Assembly: GCA_030150485.1 (NCBI GenBank)
Contig: JASLFZ010000008.1
Coordinates: 1 to 14,801, forward strand
DNA: 14,801 nucleotides
Reading direction: 5' to 3'
From: Candidatus Saccharimonadales bacterium
GTDB taxonomy: Bacteria > Patescibacteriota > Saccharimonadia > UBA4664 > SCTI01
A program made the translations under genes and the position numbers. The notes under the pieces were generated by a model. That model did not search any database. It saw only the letters and a list, made by a program, of their open reading frames with translations, and had not been told where the DNA came from. Below are positions 5,481-12,201 of the stretch, in pieces. Positions within the stretch are counted from its first letter, which is position 1. Every line of letters begins with the position of its first letter.

Positions 5481-7472
5481 TTACCGGCGGACGGGCTTTT
5501 TCTTGGTCGCCTCTTTCAGCTCCTCGATTTGATCGCGCAAAGCCGCCGCTTTTTCGAACTGCAGGTTCTCAGCGGCAAGGTTCATTTGGACGGTCAGCTC
5601 CTTAACCAAGTGCTGGCGCTCGTCCTTGGGAATTTCCTTAATATTCAAGGGCTTAATATCGCTGGTTTCAGCCGCTTCCTCGGCCTGCATCCGCTCGGCC
5701 AAAGCCTTTTGAATGCCGGCCGGCGTAATGCCATGCTCCTTGTTGTAGGCTGCTTGCACTGCCCGTCGCTTGGTCGTAATTTCGATCGCCGCATTCATTG
5801 AGCGGGTGTGGTTATCGGCATACATAATAACGCGGCCCTCCACGTGACGGGCGGCGCGGCCGATCGTTTGGATCAGCGCAGGGGCCGAGCGCAAAAAGCC
5901 TTCCTTATCGGCGTCAAGAATTGCCACCAGCGAGACCTCCGGCAGATCCAACCCCTCGCGCAATAGGTTAATGCCCACCACCACGTCATACTTGCCGCTG
6001 CGCAGGTCGTGTAAAATATCCACCCGGTCGAGCGTGTGGATTTCGGAGTGCAAGTACTGCACCTTAATGCCCGCCTCCTGAAGATACTCGGTGAGATCCT
6101 CGGCCATGCGCTTGGTTAGTGTCGTTACCAGCACGCGCTGGCCCTTAACTACGGTGGCGCGAATCTCCGCAATCAGATCATCAATTTGATGCTCGATGGG
6201 CCGCACACTAATCTCCGGGTCGAGCAGCCCAGTCGGGCGAATCACCTGCTCGGCAACCTGAGTCGAACGCCCAATCTCCCATTCGGTCGGGGTAGCACTA
6301 ACATAAATGGCCTGGTTGATGTGACGCTCAAACTCATCCCACTGCAGCGGCCGGTTATCGAGCGCACTCGGCAACCGGAACCCATACTCTACCAGGGTAG
6401 TTTTACGAGCCCGGTCGCCATTAAACATGCCGCGCACCTGCGGAATGGTGATGTGGCTTTCATCAACAAACAGCAAAAAATCATCCGGGAAGTAGTCCAG
6501 CAAAGTGGCCGGCTGCTCCCCCGCCTCCCGGTCGCTCAGGTAGCGCGAGTAGTTCTCGATGCCCGCCACCATGCCGGTCTGCTCGAGCATCTCCATATCA
6601 AACTTGGTGCGCTGTTGCAGCCGCTGCGCCTCCAGCAGTTTTTGCTGACTTTTGAGCTCGGGCACGCGCTCATCCAGCTCGGCGTTAATGCCCTTAATAG
6701 CGTGCATTAACTTCTCATGAGGCGTGACGAAGTGCTTGCCCGGAAACACCTTTAACTCCTTGCGCTCGCCCAGTACCTCGCCTGTCAACGGCTCAACCTG
6801 GCGAATCCGCTCGACCTCATCCCCAAAAAACTCAATCCGGTAAGCCACCTCCTCGCCCACGGGGAACACCTCCACCGTATCGCCGCGCACGCGAAACGTG
6901 CCGCGGGCAAAGTTCATATCATTGCGGGAGTACTGAATGTCGGTCAGGAGCCGGAGCAGCTTGTCGCGCTTGCGCGTTTCACCAACCTTCACATCCACCG
7001 TCATCTCAATGTAGGTCGCCGGGTTCCCCAGACCGTAAATACAGCTTACCGAAGCCACAATCAGCACATCCTTGCGCGTCAGCAGGCTCATCGTGGCGGC
7101 GTGACGTAACCGGTCGATCTCCTCATTAATCGAGCTGTCCTTCTCAATATAGGTATCGCTGCGCGGAATATAGGCTTCCGGCTGGTAGTAATCGTAGTAG
7201 CTAACAAAATACTGCACCGCGTTATCCGGGAAAAACTGCCGAAACTCGCCGTACAGCTGCGCCGCCAAAGTTTTATTATGGCTGAGTACGAGCGTGGGCT
7301 TCTGCACGTTTTGCACGATGTTGGCCATAGTGAAGGTTTTGCCCGACCCGGTTACGCCAAGCAGCGTCTGCTCTTTATCGCCGCGCTGCAAGCCGTCGGT
7401 TAACTGCGCGATCGCTTTAGGCTGATCGCCGCCCGGCTGATATTTAGATGCAAGTTTAAACTCGGTTGGCAT
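5481..7472 (-). CDS. uvrB: UvrABC excinuclease subunit B
   Basis: UvrB is the helicase-like subunit that verifies damage and recruits UvrC. The 663-residue length is usual. Visible motifs: YQPGGDQPKAI (11-21); Walker A GVTGSGKT (39-46); the DNA-gripping beta-hairpin region with SYYDYYQPEAYIPRSDTY (91-108); DESH helicase motif II (337-340); SATPTEWE (392-399); helicase motif VI QTIGRAARH (535-543); and a C-terminal UVR domain (about 623-655) that pairs with the UVR domain of UvrC. The C-terminus is basic (KKKPVRR). The ATG at 7472 gives the standard N-terminus but has no Shine-Dalgarno; a TATACT box ends 9 bases before it, suggesting an almost leaderless mRNA. It is divergent from the 105-residue membrane-protein gene. 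No terminator is seen after the TAA. Confidence 0.97.
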   Translation of the reverse strand: MPTEFKLASKYQPGGDQPKAIAQLTDGLQRGDKEQTLLGVTGSGKTFTMANIVQNVQKPTLVLSHNKTLAAQLYGEFRQFFPDNAVQYFVSYYDYYQPEAYIPRSDTYIEKDSSINEEIDRLRHAATMSLLTRKDVLIVASVSCIYGLGNPATYIEMTVDVKVGETRKRDKLLRLLTDIQYSRNDMNFARGTFRVRGDTVEVFPVGEEVAYRIEFFGDEVERIRQVEPLTGEVLGERKELKVFPGKHFVTPHEKLMHAIKGINAELDERVPELKSQQKLLEAQRLQQRTKFDMEMLEQTGMVAGIENYSRYLSDREAGEQPATLLDYFPDDFLLFVDESHITIPQVRGMFNGDRARKTTLVEYGFRLPSALDNRPLQWDEFERHINQAIYVSATPTEWEIGRSTQVAEQVIRPTGLLDPEISVRPIEHQIDDLIAEIRATVVKGQRVLVTTLTKRMAEDLTEYLQEAGIKVQYLHSEIHTLDRVDILHDLRSGKYDVVVGINLLREGLDLPEVSLVAILDADKEGFLRSAPALIQTIGRAARHVEGRVIMYADNHTRSMNAAIEITTKRRAVQAAYNKEHGITPAGIQKALAERMQAEEAAETSDIKPLNIKEIPKDERQHLVKELTVQMNLAAENLQFEKAAALRDQIEELKEATKKKPVRR

Positions 7473-7481
7473 AGTCTATCT

Positions 7482-7487
7482 AGTATA
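7482..7487 (-). promoter_or_regulatory. Putative -10 box of uvrB, near-leaderless
   Basis: TATACT on the minus strand ends 9 bases before the uvrB ATG. A start about 7 bases downstream would leave a leader of only about 3 bases, and no Shine-Dalgarno exists. No -35 hexamer is recognisable at 16-18 bases. It lies just beside the divergent plus-strand promoter at 7496-7523. Confidence 0.45.
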
Positions 7488-7495
7488 GCAGAAGC

Positions 7496-7523
7496 TTGAC
7501 ACAAATAGTAGTAATGGTATTAT
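7496..7523 (+). promoter_or_regulatory. Strong promoter of the 105-residue membrane-protein gene
   Basis: A perfect -35 TTGACA (7496-7501) is followed after 16 bases by TATTAT (7518-7523), preceded by TGG, so the -10 is also of the extended type. Predicted start is near 7530, with a leader of about 50 bases and AGGGA at 7572-7576 before the ATG. It is the strongest-looking promoter in the window. Confidence 0.75.
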
Positions 7524-7581
7524 AAGGTTTTCTACTCTAAGCTTTGCGTCCGGGAAAACGTACCTGAAATAAGGGAAGATT

Positions 7582-7899
7582 ATGCATGCAGCCGCCTTTG
7601 TACCAGCACTGGTCTTGGCTTTCGGTATCCTTGGCATAGCCATAGTATCGCAAGTGAAGCTAGGCTCCGCTTTTCTGATTGCACTCGGCATTTTCCTCTT
7701 TGTCAACTTCACCATACTCGCTGGACTGAAGGAAGTGGGGTGGATCCCGGCCGGCGCTACCTCACCTCGTGCCGACGCCCACATTGCACTAGCCTGCCTG
7801 TTGGTGTTGGCGTTCATACCGACCTATTTCCTGAAGGTCGAGCAAGAGGAAAAGTTCTGGGCTGAAGGAAAAGTTGGCTCCAGAAAACGCCGCCAGTAG
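7582..7899 (+). CDS. Three-helix membrane protein, unknown family
   Basis: A 105-residue membrane protein that I do not recognise. Predicted membrane segments are about residues 3-23, 28-48 and 67-84. A loop with GWIPAGATSPRADAH separates the second and third, and the C-terminal tail is charged and basic (KVEQEEKFWAEGK, ending RKRRQ), probably cytoplasmic. The ATG at 7582 has AGGGA five bases upstream and sits behind a near-consensus promoter, so high expression is plausible. The TAG stop (7897-7899) is followed directly by an in-frame TGA, a tandem stop. The gene is divergent from uvrB and convergent with the SLOG-protein gene, with a long hairpin between them. It is alone in its transcription unit. 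Confidence 0.7.
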   Translation: MHAAAFVPALVLAFGILGIAIVSQVKLGSAFLIALGIFLFVNFTILAGLKEVGWIPAGATSPRADAHIALACLLVLAFIPTYFLKVEQEEKFWAEGKVGSRKRRQ

Positions 7900-7940
7900 T
7901 GACAATCTTGCATCCTCATCAAGGGACCAGCCGCTACGCT

Positions 7941-7976
7941 TGAGGTGCTTCGTGGTTTCGACCGCGAGGCGCCTCA
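7941..7976. terminator. 16-bp stem with TTCG tetraloop between convergent genes
   Basis: Bases 7941-7956 pair with 7961-7976 over 16 positions with a few T-G wobbles (for example TGAGGTGCTTCG with CGAGGCGCCTCA) around the loop TTCG (7957-7960). It lies between the stop of the 105-residue membrane-protein gene and the stop of the SLOG-protein gene. Neither side has a following T-run, so it is terminator-like but not a classical intrinsic terminator. It may serve both strands. Confidence 0.5.
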
Positions 7977-7995
7977 GCCAGCACTTATACTTCGC

Positions 7996-8559
7996 CTACT
8001 CCGTATAAAAATCGTCCAGTATAGTAACGAGCCTATCAACAAGACGCGCCGGGTCATCATCAAAAATAATGGTGTGGCGATTACGCTTAGCTGCCTTGAG
8101 TACCATGTTAATGACATCGGTTATGCCGCCCGACCCAACCACCAGCCCAACCGGCGTCTTCTCCTCAAAGGCAACCGCAAACTCCTGCAGCGTACCGATA
8201 CGACCGCCGATGGTAACCACCGCGTCGGCCGAGCGAACGAGCAGCAGATCGCGGCCGGTGTAATCAAAGCCGGTACAGACGATACTATCGTAGTACTTGG
8301 TAGGAAGGTGGTAGCTCTTCACGTGTTCGCGGCGGGTAGTCGCCGGCGAGAACCCAATCGAAACTCCGCCAGCCTCCTTGGCTCCCTTAGCGGCGTAGTC
8401 CGGCAGCCCATTAGTAGCGCCGGTGAGCAATACGTTGCCGGTCTCGGCAACCCGACGGCCGGCCTGCTCGGCCAGCTCAAAAGCGTGTGTAACCGTGTTC
8501 CCTTTAGCCGCGCCAGAAACGCAGATTTGATAGGGATGATTACCTTTAAGCCGCTTCAT
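7996..8559 (-). CDS. SLOG-superfamily nucleotide-binding protein (TIGR00725-like)
   Basis: A 187-residue Rossmann-like protein of the SLOG (LOG/DprA-related) superfamily. It starts with a beta-strand and glycine turn (QICVSGAAKG, 11-20), followed by GNVLLTGATNGLPDYAA (41-57). The family signature appears as TIGGRIGTLQEFAVAFE (116-132). This corresponds to the GG-x-x-GT-x-x-E form seen in TIGR00725-type proteins and differs from the PGGxGTxxE motif of LOG phosphoribohydrolases by one extra residue. Members of the superfamily bind nucleotides or nucleotide-derived ligands; catalytic activity here is not certain. Its ATG overlaps the TGA of the 411-residue gene by 4 bases, and GAAGAG lies 9 bases upstream. 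It is the last gene of the pfkB operon, which suggests a role in nucleoside, nucleotide or sugar-phosphate handling (inference). Confidence 0.8.
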   Translation of the reverse strand: MKRLKGNHPYQICVSGAAKGNTVTHAFELAEQAGRRVAETGNVLLTGATNGLPDYAAKGAKEAGGVSIGFSPATTRREHVKSYHLPTKYYDSIVCTGFDYTGRDLLLVRSADAVVTIGGRIGTLQEFAVAFEEKTPVGLVVGSGGITDVINMVLKAAKRNRHTIIFDDDPARLVDRLVTILDDFYTE

Positions 8560-9791
8560 ACCGGCAGCTCTTCTGGCTTAATGATGGCATTATCAAGTTT
8601 TACTAGTAGCTCCTCGCGCAGGGTTTTCACCCCCATATAGCGCGCAAAGACCTCATTCCACAGCGACTCGCGGAAGTGATACAGATAGCGCTCTTCGTAA
8701 GGCACCACGTTGGCGTAGCTCAGTACCACATCCATAAGGTTGAACGTTACAATGTCATTATTTTTTAATGTCGCCACATAGTCCATGTCGCGCCACAGCG
8801 CCATCTCGGGGTCAATTTGGTAAAGAATTTTTTCGGCCGAGCGCCAGTGCAAATCCTCCGGCTGTAAGTGGGGCTGGAACACCTCCGGGTGCTGGTCTGC
8901 CTCGCCAATCTTGCCATAGTAGCGTTGAATGACCCGCCAGTGAACATGACCATGGGCCATCAGATGAACAGGCGGGGTATCGGCAATCAGTGTTTCGCTC
9001 AAGATACGACCAAAGTTTCTTTTTTCTCGCAGCAGCTTAAAGTAGGCGCTGTACAGCCGCACCTCATTGTAATAGTGCAATGTCAGCGTCATCACCTTCA
9101 AAGATATGGCGCGCATTTGAGGCGTAGGTGGCGGCAGGATTGCCACCACACCCATCTCCTTAGAGTGCGTATTGATGTGTTTTTTCTTCACGACAAAGTG
9201 ATCGGCGATATCGCCCCACTTTTCGCGCGTCAGACGCACCAGCCTAATCGGCCGCTCCTCAAAATCGCTGCCGGTCAAATCGTCATACACGCGGTTAAAG
9301 TCGTTAAGCCACTCGGGCCCCTCGGTAAAGCGAATGGCGATAAACAGCTCCGCCAAATCTTCTTGCGCCACTAGGTCGTGGAAATCATCATAGCCAAGCC
9401 GCTGCATTAAGGCTTGAGGCGGCCGCTTCGCTAGCATCTCGATAGCTTTGTCATGCTTTAGGGCAAAACAGCTCCGCGGCATCTGGATCTGCTCCAGTCG
9501 TCGAATGGCCAGCGGAATCATTTCGTGGGTGTCTTCAGGATTACGACCACCCAGCGTGGCCGCCAAGTGCGCATCATCTTCGGCCACTTTAGCGGTAAGC
9601 GCGCCGTACAGCTCGGGCCCGGTGCAGTCGCTTGCAAGACCCAGCTCTTTCGCCACCTTCCCAGCCTTGTGCGCAATCTCGCCTGCCAGCGCCGCATCAC
9701 GGCCCTCCTTGCCACTGCGCTTCTCCAGCTGCTGTAGCGCGACGTCAAACAGCGGCTCCTTGGCTTCTAAAAATACCGCCAGGCGGCTCAT
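8556..9791 (-). CDS. Conserved-looking 411-residue protein of unknown function
   Basis: A soluble, largely alpha-helical, acidic-basic mixed protein that I cannot assign to a family. There is no signal peptide or membrane segment. Notable stretches are GGRNPEDTHEMIPLAIRRLE (81-100), KRPPQALMQRLGYDDFHDL (122-140), FVVKKKHINTHSKEMG (199-214), AILPPPTPQMRA (217-228) and a His-rich LMAHGHVHWRV (277-287). The last could bind a metal, but only as a guess. The C-terminal third is rich in Trp, Tyr and His. AGGAGG overlaps the TAG stop of pfkB and lies 4 bases before this ATG. The pfkB stop is 8 bases upstream and the SLOG gene overlaps its TGA, so the three genes are a tight operon. Loose repetition of codons is absent and base use matches the neighbours. 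Confidence 0.8.
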   Translation of the reverse strand: MSRLAVFLEAKEPLFDVALQQLEKRSGKEGRDAALAGEIAHKAGKVAKELGLASDCTGPELYGALTAKVAEDDAHLAATLGGRNPEDTHEMIPLAIRRLEQIQMPRSCFALKHDKAIEMLAKRPPQALMQRLGYDDFHDLVAQEDLAELFIAIRFTEGPEWLNDFNRVYDDLTGSDFEERPIRLVRLTREKWGDIADHFVVKKKHINTHSKEMGVVAILPPPTPQMRAISLKVMTLTLHYYNEVRLYSAYFKLLREKRNFGRILSETLIADTPPVHLMAHGHVHWRVIQRYYGKIGEADQHPEVFQPHLQPEDLHWRSAEKILYQIDPEMALWRDMDYVATLKNNDIVTFNLMDVVLSYANVVPYEERYLYHFRESLWNEVFARYMGVKTLREELLVKLDNAIIKPEELPV

Positions 9792-9799
9792 CTATCCTC

Positions 9800-10777
9800 C
9801 TAAATGCTTACGCGTTTGACCTTCATGGTTTTGATTCCGCGGCTACCGTGTAAAATGCCGGCCTTGGCACCAACCTGACCGACAACCGAGGTTGAGTTGG
9901 CGCTCCCCAGCGTCAAAGCCTCCTCAATGCTCCAGCCTCGCGCAATGGCGGCCGTGAACCCAGAGCAAAAGGCGTCGCCCGCCCCCAGCCGATCTACAAC
10001 TTTGATGTTTTTGTACTGCCCGGCAAAGTAAATCGTCTGGCCGTCCGAGGCATAACTCCCTTTGGGGCCATCGGTAAGCACCACATAGGGGCAGTACGGC
10101 ATGGCGTTCAGCATGGTCTGGGTCGGCCTATCGCCCCCGAACACATACTCCATTTCCTCACGATTAGCGATTAAGATCTCCACCGCCTGTAAGTACCCTC
10201 GCAACTTTTTAGCCTGTTTGAGCTCATCTGAACCTGGATTCAATGCCACCTTAATATGGTGCTTGTGGGCGTGCTGTAATAACCGCTTCAGTAGCTCCAT
10301 GTTCCCCGCTAGCGAAGAGATATAAAACCAATGCGCATCGAGCGGCTTGCCCGTGTAAAAATCCTCCGCCCGTAGATGATGACTGGCGCCGCGGTAAACC
10401 AGCACCGTACGCTCCCCGTTATCCGCCATTAAGACGGTCGAATAGCCGGTACCCCATTTTTCGTCTACGCGCATGTGGTGGGTGTCCACGCCCTCCCGCT
10501 TAAGCACACGCAGCACCTCAGCGCCGGCTGGATCGCGGCCAATCTTGCCCGCAAAAGCGCTGCCGAAACCCTGTCGCGCGAAGGTTACCGCCGCGTTACT
10601 GGCACCCCCGCCAACATCAAAGAAAACACTATCAAGCTCGAGCTTAGCACCAAGGGGAAACTGCTCTACGTAGCTGTGGTTGCGTACGTCGCGCTTGGCG
10701 TGCAGCGCCTTGCCGCGCACGAGCACGTCTTGCGTAGCGGCACCGAACGCTAAAATACGAATTTCTTGCGGATCCAT
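9800..10777 (-). CDS. PfkB-family carbohydrate or nucleoside kinase
   Basis: A 325-residue ribokinase-like (PfkB) kinase that phosphorylates a sugar or nucleoside with ATP. It shows the N-terminal substrate-binding glycine motif GGGASNAAV (56-64). The C-terminal PfkB signature is VVDRLGAGDAFCSGF (260-274), with Asp268 as the catalytic base in the anion-hole motif GAGD. Where many relatives have DTTGAGD this one has DRLGAGD. LNPGSDELK (179-187) and ANREEMEYVFG (204-214) are further family landmarks. The substrate cannot be told from sequence alone: ribokinase, adenosine kinase, fructokinase or 2-keto-3-deoxygluconate kinase are all possible. It heads the operon with the 411-residue protein and the SLOG protein. 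There is no Shine-Dalgarno; a TATACT box ends 6 bases before the ATG, fitting leaderless translation. Confidence 0.92.
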   Translation of the reverse strand: MDPQEIRILAFGAATQDVLVRGKALHAKRDVRNHSYVEQFPLGAKLELDSVFFDVGGGASNAAVTFARQGFGSAFAGKIGRDPAGAEVLRVLKREGVDTHHMRVDEKWGTGYSTVLMADNGERTVLVYRGASHHLRAEDFYTGKPLDAHWFYISSLAGNMELLKRLLQHAHKHHIKVALNPGSDELKQAKKLRGYLQAVEILIANREEMEYVFGGDRPTQTMLNAMPYCPYVVLTDGPKGSYASDGQTIYFAGQYKNIKVVDRLGAGDAFCSGFTAAIARGWSIEEALTLGSANSTSVVGQVGAKAGILHGSRGIKTMKVKRVSI

Positions 10778-10783
10778 AGGTTA

Positions 10784-10789
10784 AGTATA
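10784..10789 (-). promoter_or_regulatory. Putative -10 box of the pfkB operon, leaderless
   Basis: TATACT on the minus strand ends 6 bases before the pfkB ATG, so the predicted transcription start coincides with the start codon. No ribosome binding site is present and no -35 hexamer is recognisable. The arrangement closely matches that in front of uvrB and the DNA glycosylase gene. Confidence 0.5.
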
Positions 10790-10827
10790 GCGGTTATGGT
10801 TGGAAAAATACATCGCGGCGGCTTAGC

Positions 10828-11445
10828 CTACTGCAGCGGGGTAGCTGTGTTAAACGCGCCACTGAGCTCTTTGGTGAGGGTGTCTTCGGCCGATTGGGCA
10901 GTCGCATTGTTAGGGTTCGAGCAATTCACTTGCTTATCATTAAGTGCCAAGTACTGGCTGCCCAGTTTCTTGACCGCCGAGGGGCCAGAGGCGGTCGGCC
11001 CAAAGCTATCCGGATCGTCATTAAAGAGGGTATAGGAAACCGCTCCCCCACCACCGCCAGTAATATCACATCCACTATCCAAGCTGGCCAACGACTTAGA
11101 AGAGAAGCTGACACCACCGAGGTCTTTTAAGGCTATAGGGTTGCCATTGGTGTCGGTGTACTGAGTTCCGCTGGGACCAGACGTAGCAAACTGGACGTCG
11201 GTTAAGGCCGCCGGCAATGTGATCTCAAAGTTTAAAGCGGCAACCTTCAGAATATTGGTGGCCGGCGTAGAGGTCTGAGTGGTTGCCGCGACCGAGCTAG
11301 TTGTCTTGCTTGCGGTCTTCTGAGAGGTGTGGGCTTGATGATCCTGGTACGCAAAGTACCCCGCCGCGGCAATACCAGCCAGCGCGACCACTGCGAGAAC
11401 CCCCTCGACCATTACGAAGCCGCGTTGCTTGAGTGTCTGATTCAT
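10828..11445 (-). CDS. Type IV pilin-like protein with type III signal
   Basis: A 205-residue protein with a classical prepilin leader. The short basic N-terminus MNQTLKQRG ends in Gly9, the mature part starts with Phe10, and Glu14 occupies position +5 (FVMVE). A hydrophobic helix follows (about 11-33). Prepilin peptidase would cut after Gly9. A Ser/Thr/Ala-rich linker (about 39-64) leads to a globular domain with only two cysteines (126 and 175) that could form a disulfide, and a GGGGG run at about 130-134. The architecture fits a minor pilin or pseudopilin exposed at the cell surface. Such proteins are common in Saccharibacteria and other CPR bacteria. AAGGA lies 7 bases before the ATG, and a good promoter lies at 11500-11528. 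No other pilus gene is in the window. Confidence 0.75.
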   Translation of the reverse strand: MNQTLKQRGFVMVEGVLAVVALAGIAAAGYFAYQDHQAHTSQKTASKTTSSVAATTQTSTPATNILKVAALNFEITLPAALTDVQFATSGPSGTQYTDTNGNPIALKDLGGVSFSSKSLASLDSGCDITGGGGGAVSYTLFNDDPDSFGPTASGPSAVKKLGSQYLALNDKQVNCSNPNNATAQSAEDTLTKELSGAFNTATPLQ

Positions 11446-11499
11446 GAGATTTCCTTTTTGATTTTGATAGCATTTTTGTTTTTGATAACGCTTATGTCT

Positions 11500-11528
11500 A
11501 TAATGCCAAGGCCGAAGATATTTGTCAA
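11500..11528 (-). promoter_or_regulatory. Promoter of the pilin-like gene
   Basis: On the minus strand a perfect TTGACA (11523-11528) is separated by 17 bases from CATTAT (11500-11505), preceded by TGG as in an extended -10. The -35 element overlaps the TGA stop of the DNA glycosylase gene. The predicted start near 11493 gives a leader of about 48 bases with AAGGA before the ATG. Confidence 0.65.
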
Positions 11529-12160
11529 ATCGGCGCAGCTAGATCTAATGAACGCCACACATACCACGACGCCACCGACTCGTAGCCGCTCCAATGATTG
11601 TGTTCGGCGACTCTCATAACCTCAAGCGGCTGAGGTAACTCGGGTAGGCCATATAGACCCTGGATACCCTTCCGGATGCCCAGATCACCCACCGGGAGCA
11701 CATCGAGCCGCCCCAGGCAGAAAATCAGGAACATGTGAGCCGTCCACTCGCCGACACCATGAACATCCGTCACCTCAGTAATGATTTCTTCATTAGATAG
11801 TTCGGGCAACCGTGCGAGGTCGAGCCGCCCATCGAGCACATGGGCCGCCAAGTCGCGCACATACTTCACCTTGGCTCCAGATAGACCGATGTGACGCAGC
11901 TGTTCGTCACTAAACCCCGCCACCTCTTCCGGCATGGGATAATCGCCCACACCCAGTGCCGCAAATCGCTGCCGGATAATCCCTGCCACTTTAGTACTCA
12001 ACTGCTGACCGATAATTGACCCTGATAACGAAGCAAAGTAGTCGGTATGCGACTCTAGGTTACATGGCCCCACCTGCTCGATCACGCGCTTAAGCACACT
12101 GTCGTGCTCACATAGATGGTTGGTCGCAGTGCTTAGCTGTCGTTCAAAATCAGATGGCAT
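11525..12160 (-). CDS. AlkA-type 3-methyladenine DNA glycosylase (HhH-GPD)
   Basis: A base-excision-repair enzyme that removes alkylated purines from DNA. At 211 residues it has the compact size of single-domain AlkA-like proteins and lacks the extra N-terminal domain of E. coli AlkA. Landmarks are SIIGQQLSTKVA (48-59), the helix-hairpin-helix DVHGVGEWTAHMF (132-144) and PVGDLGIRKG (156-165), which carries the expected catalytic Asp159. No FeS-cluster cysteine motif is present, which argues against the MutY/Nth branch. Start is ATG 12160. There is no Shine-Dalgarno, and TACACT ends 6 bases upstream, so the mRNA may be leaderless. It follows fba by 41 bases, with no terminator visible between. 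Its stop overlaps the -35 box of the pilin-like gene. Confidence 0.9.
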   Translation of the reverse strand: MPSDFERQLSTATNHLCEHDSVLKRVIEQVGPCNLESHTDYFASLSGSIIGQQLSTKVAGIIRQRFAALGVGDYPMPEEVAGFSDEQLRHIGLSGAKVKYVRDLAAHVLDGRLDLARLPELSNEEIITEVTDVHGVGEWTAHMFLIFCLGRLDVLPVGDLGIRKGIQGLYGLPELPQPLEVMRVAEHNHWSGYESVASWYVWRSLDLAAPI

Positions 12161-12166
12161 GCATTA

Positions 12167-12172
12167 AGTGTA
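12167..12172 (-). promoter_or_regulatory. Putative -10 box of the DNA glycosylase gene, leaderless
   Basis: TACACT on the minus strand ends 6 bases before the ATG, at the same distance as the TATACT box of pfkB. There is no ribosome binding site and no clear -35. Read-through from the fba operon is an alternative source of transcripts. Confidence 0.35.
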
Positions 12173-12201
12173 CTATGGTCGCGGTACTACCTTTGGCTAT
12201 T

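Noticed and set aside
6186..6710. 174-codon plus-strand open frame within uvrB
   Set aside because: Antisense to the UvrB helicase core, without motif or start signal.
7476..7817. 113-codon minus-strand frame upstream of uvrB
   Set aside because: It is antisense to the 105-residue membrane-protein gene, which has a strong promoter and Shine-Dalgarno; its product has no coherent features.
7945..8640. 231-codon plus-strand open frame over the SLOG gene
   Set aside because: The minus-strand frame has the SLOG motifs and an operon overlap; this frame starts inside the 7941-7976 hairpin and shows no family signature.
10778..10827. Terminator after the pilin-like gene
   Set aside because: Only a 3-bp stem (GGC/GCC) is present, with a T-run some distance away; too weak to call.
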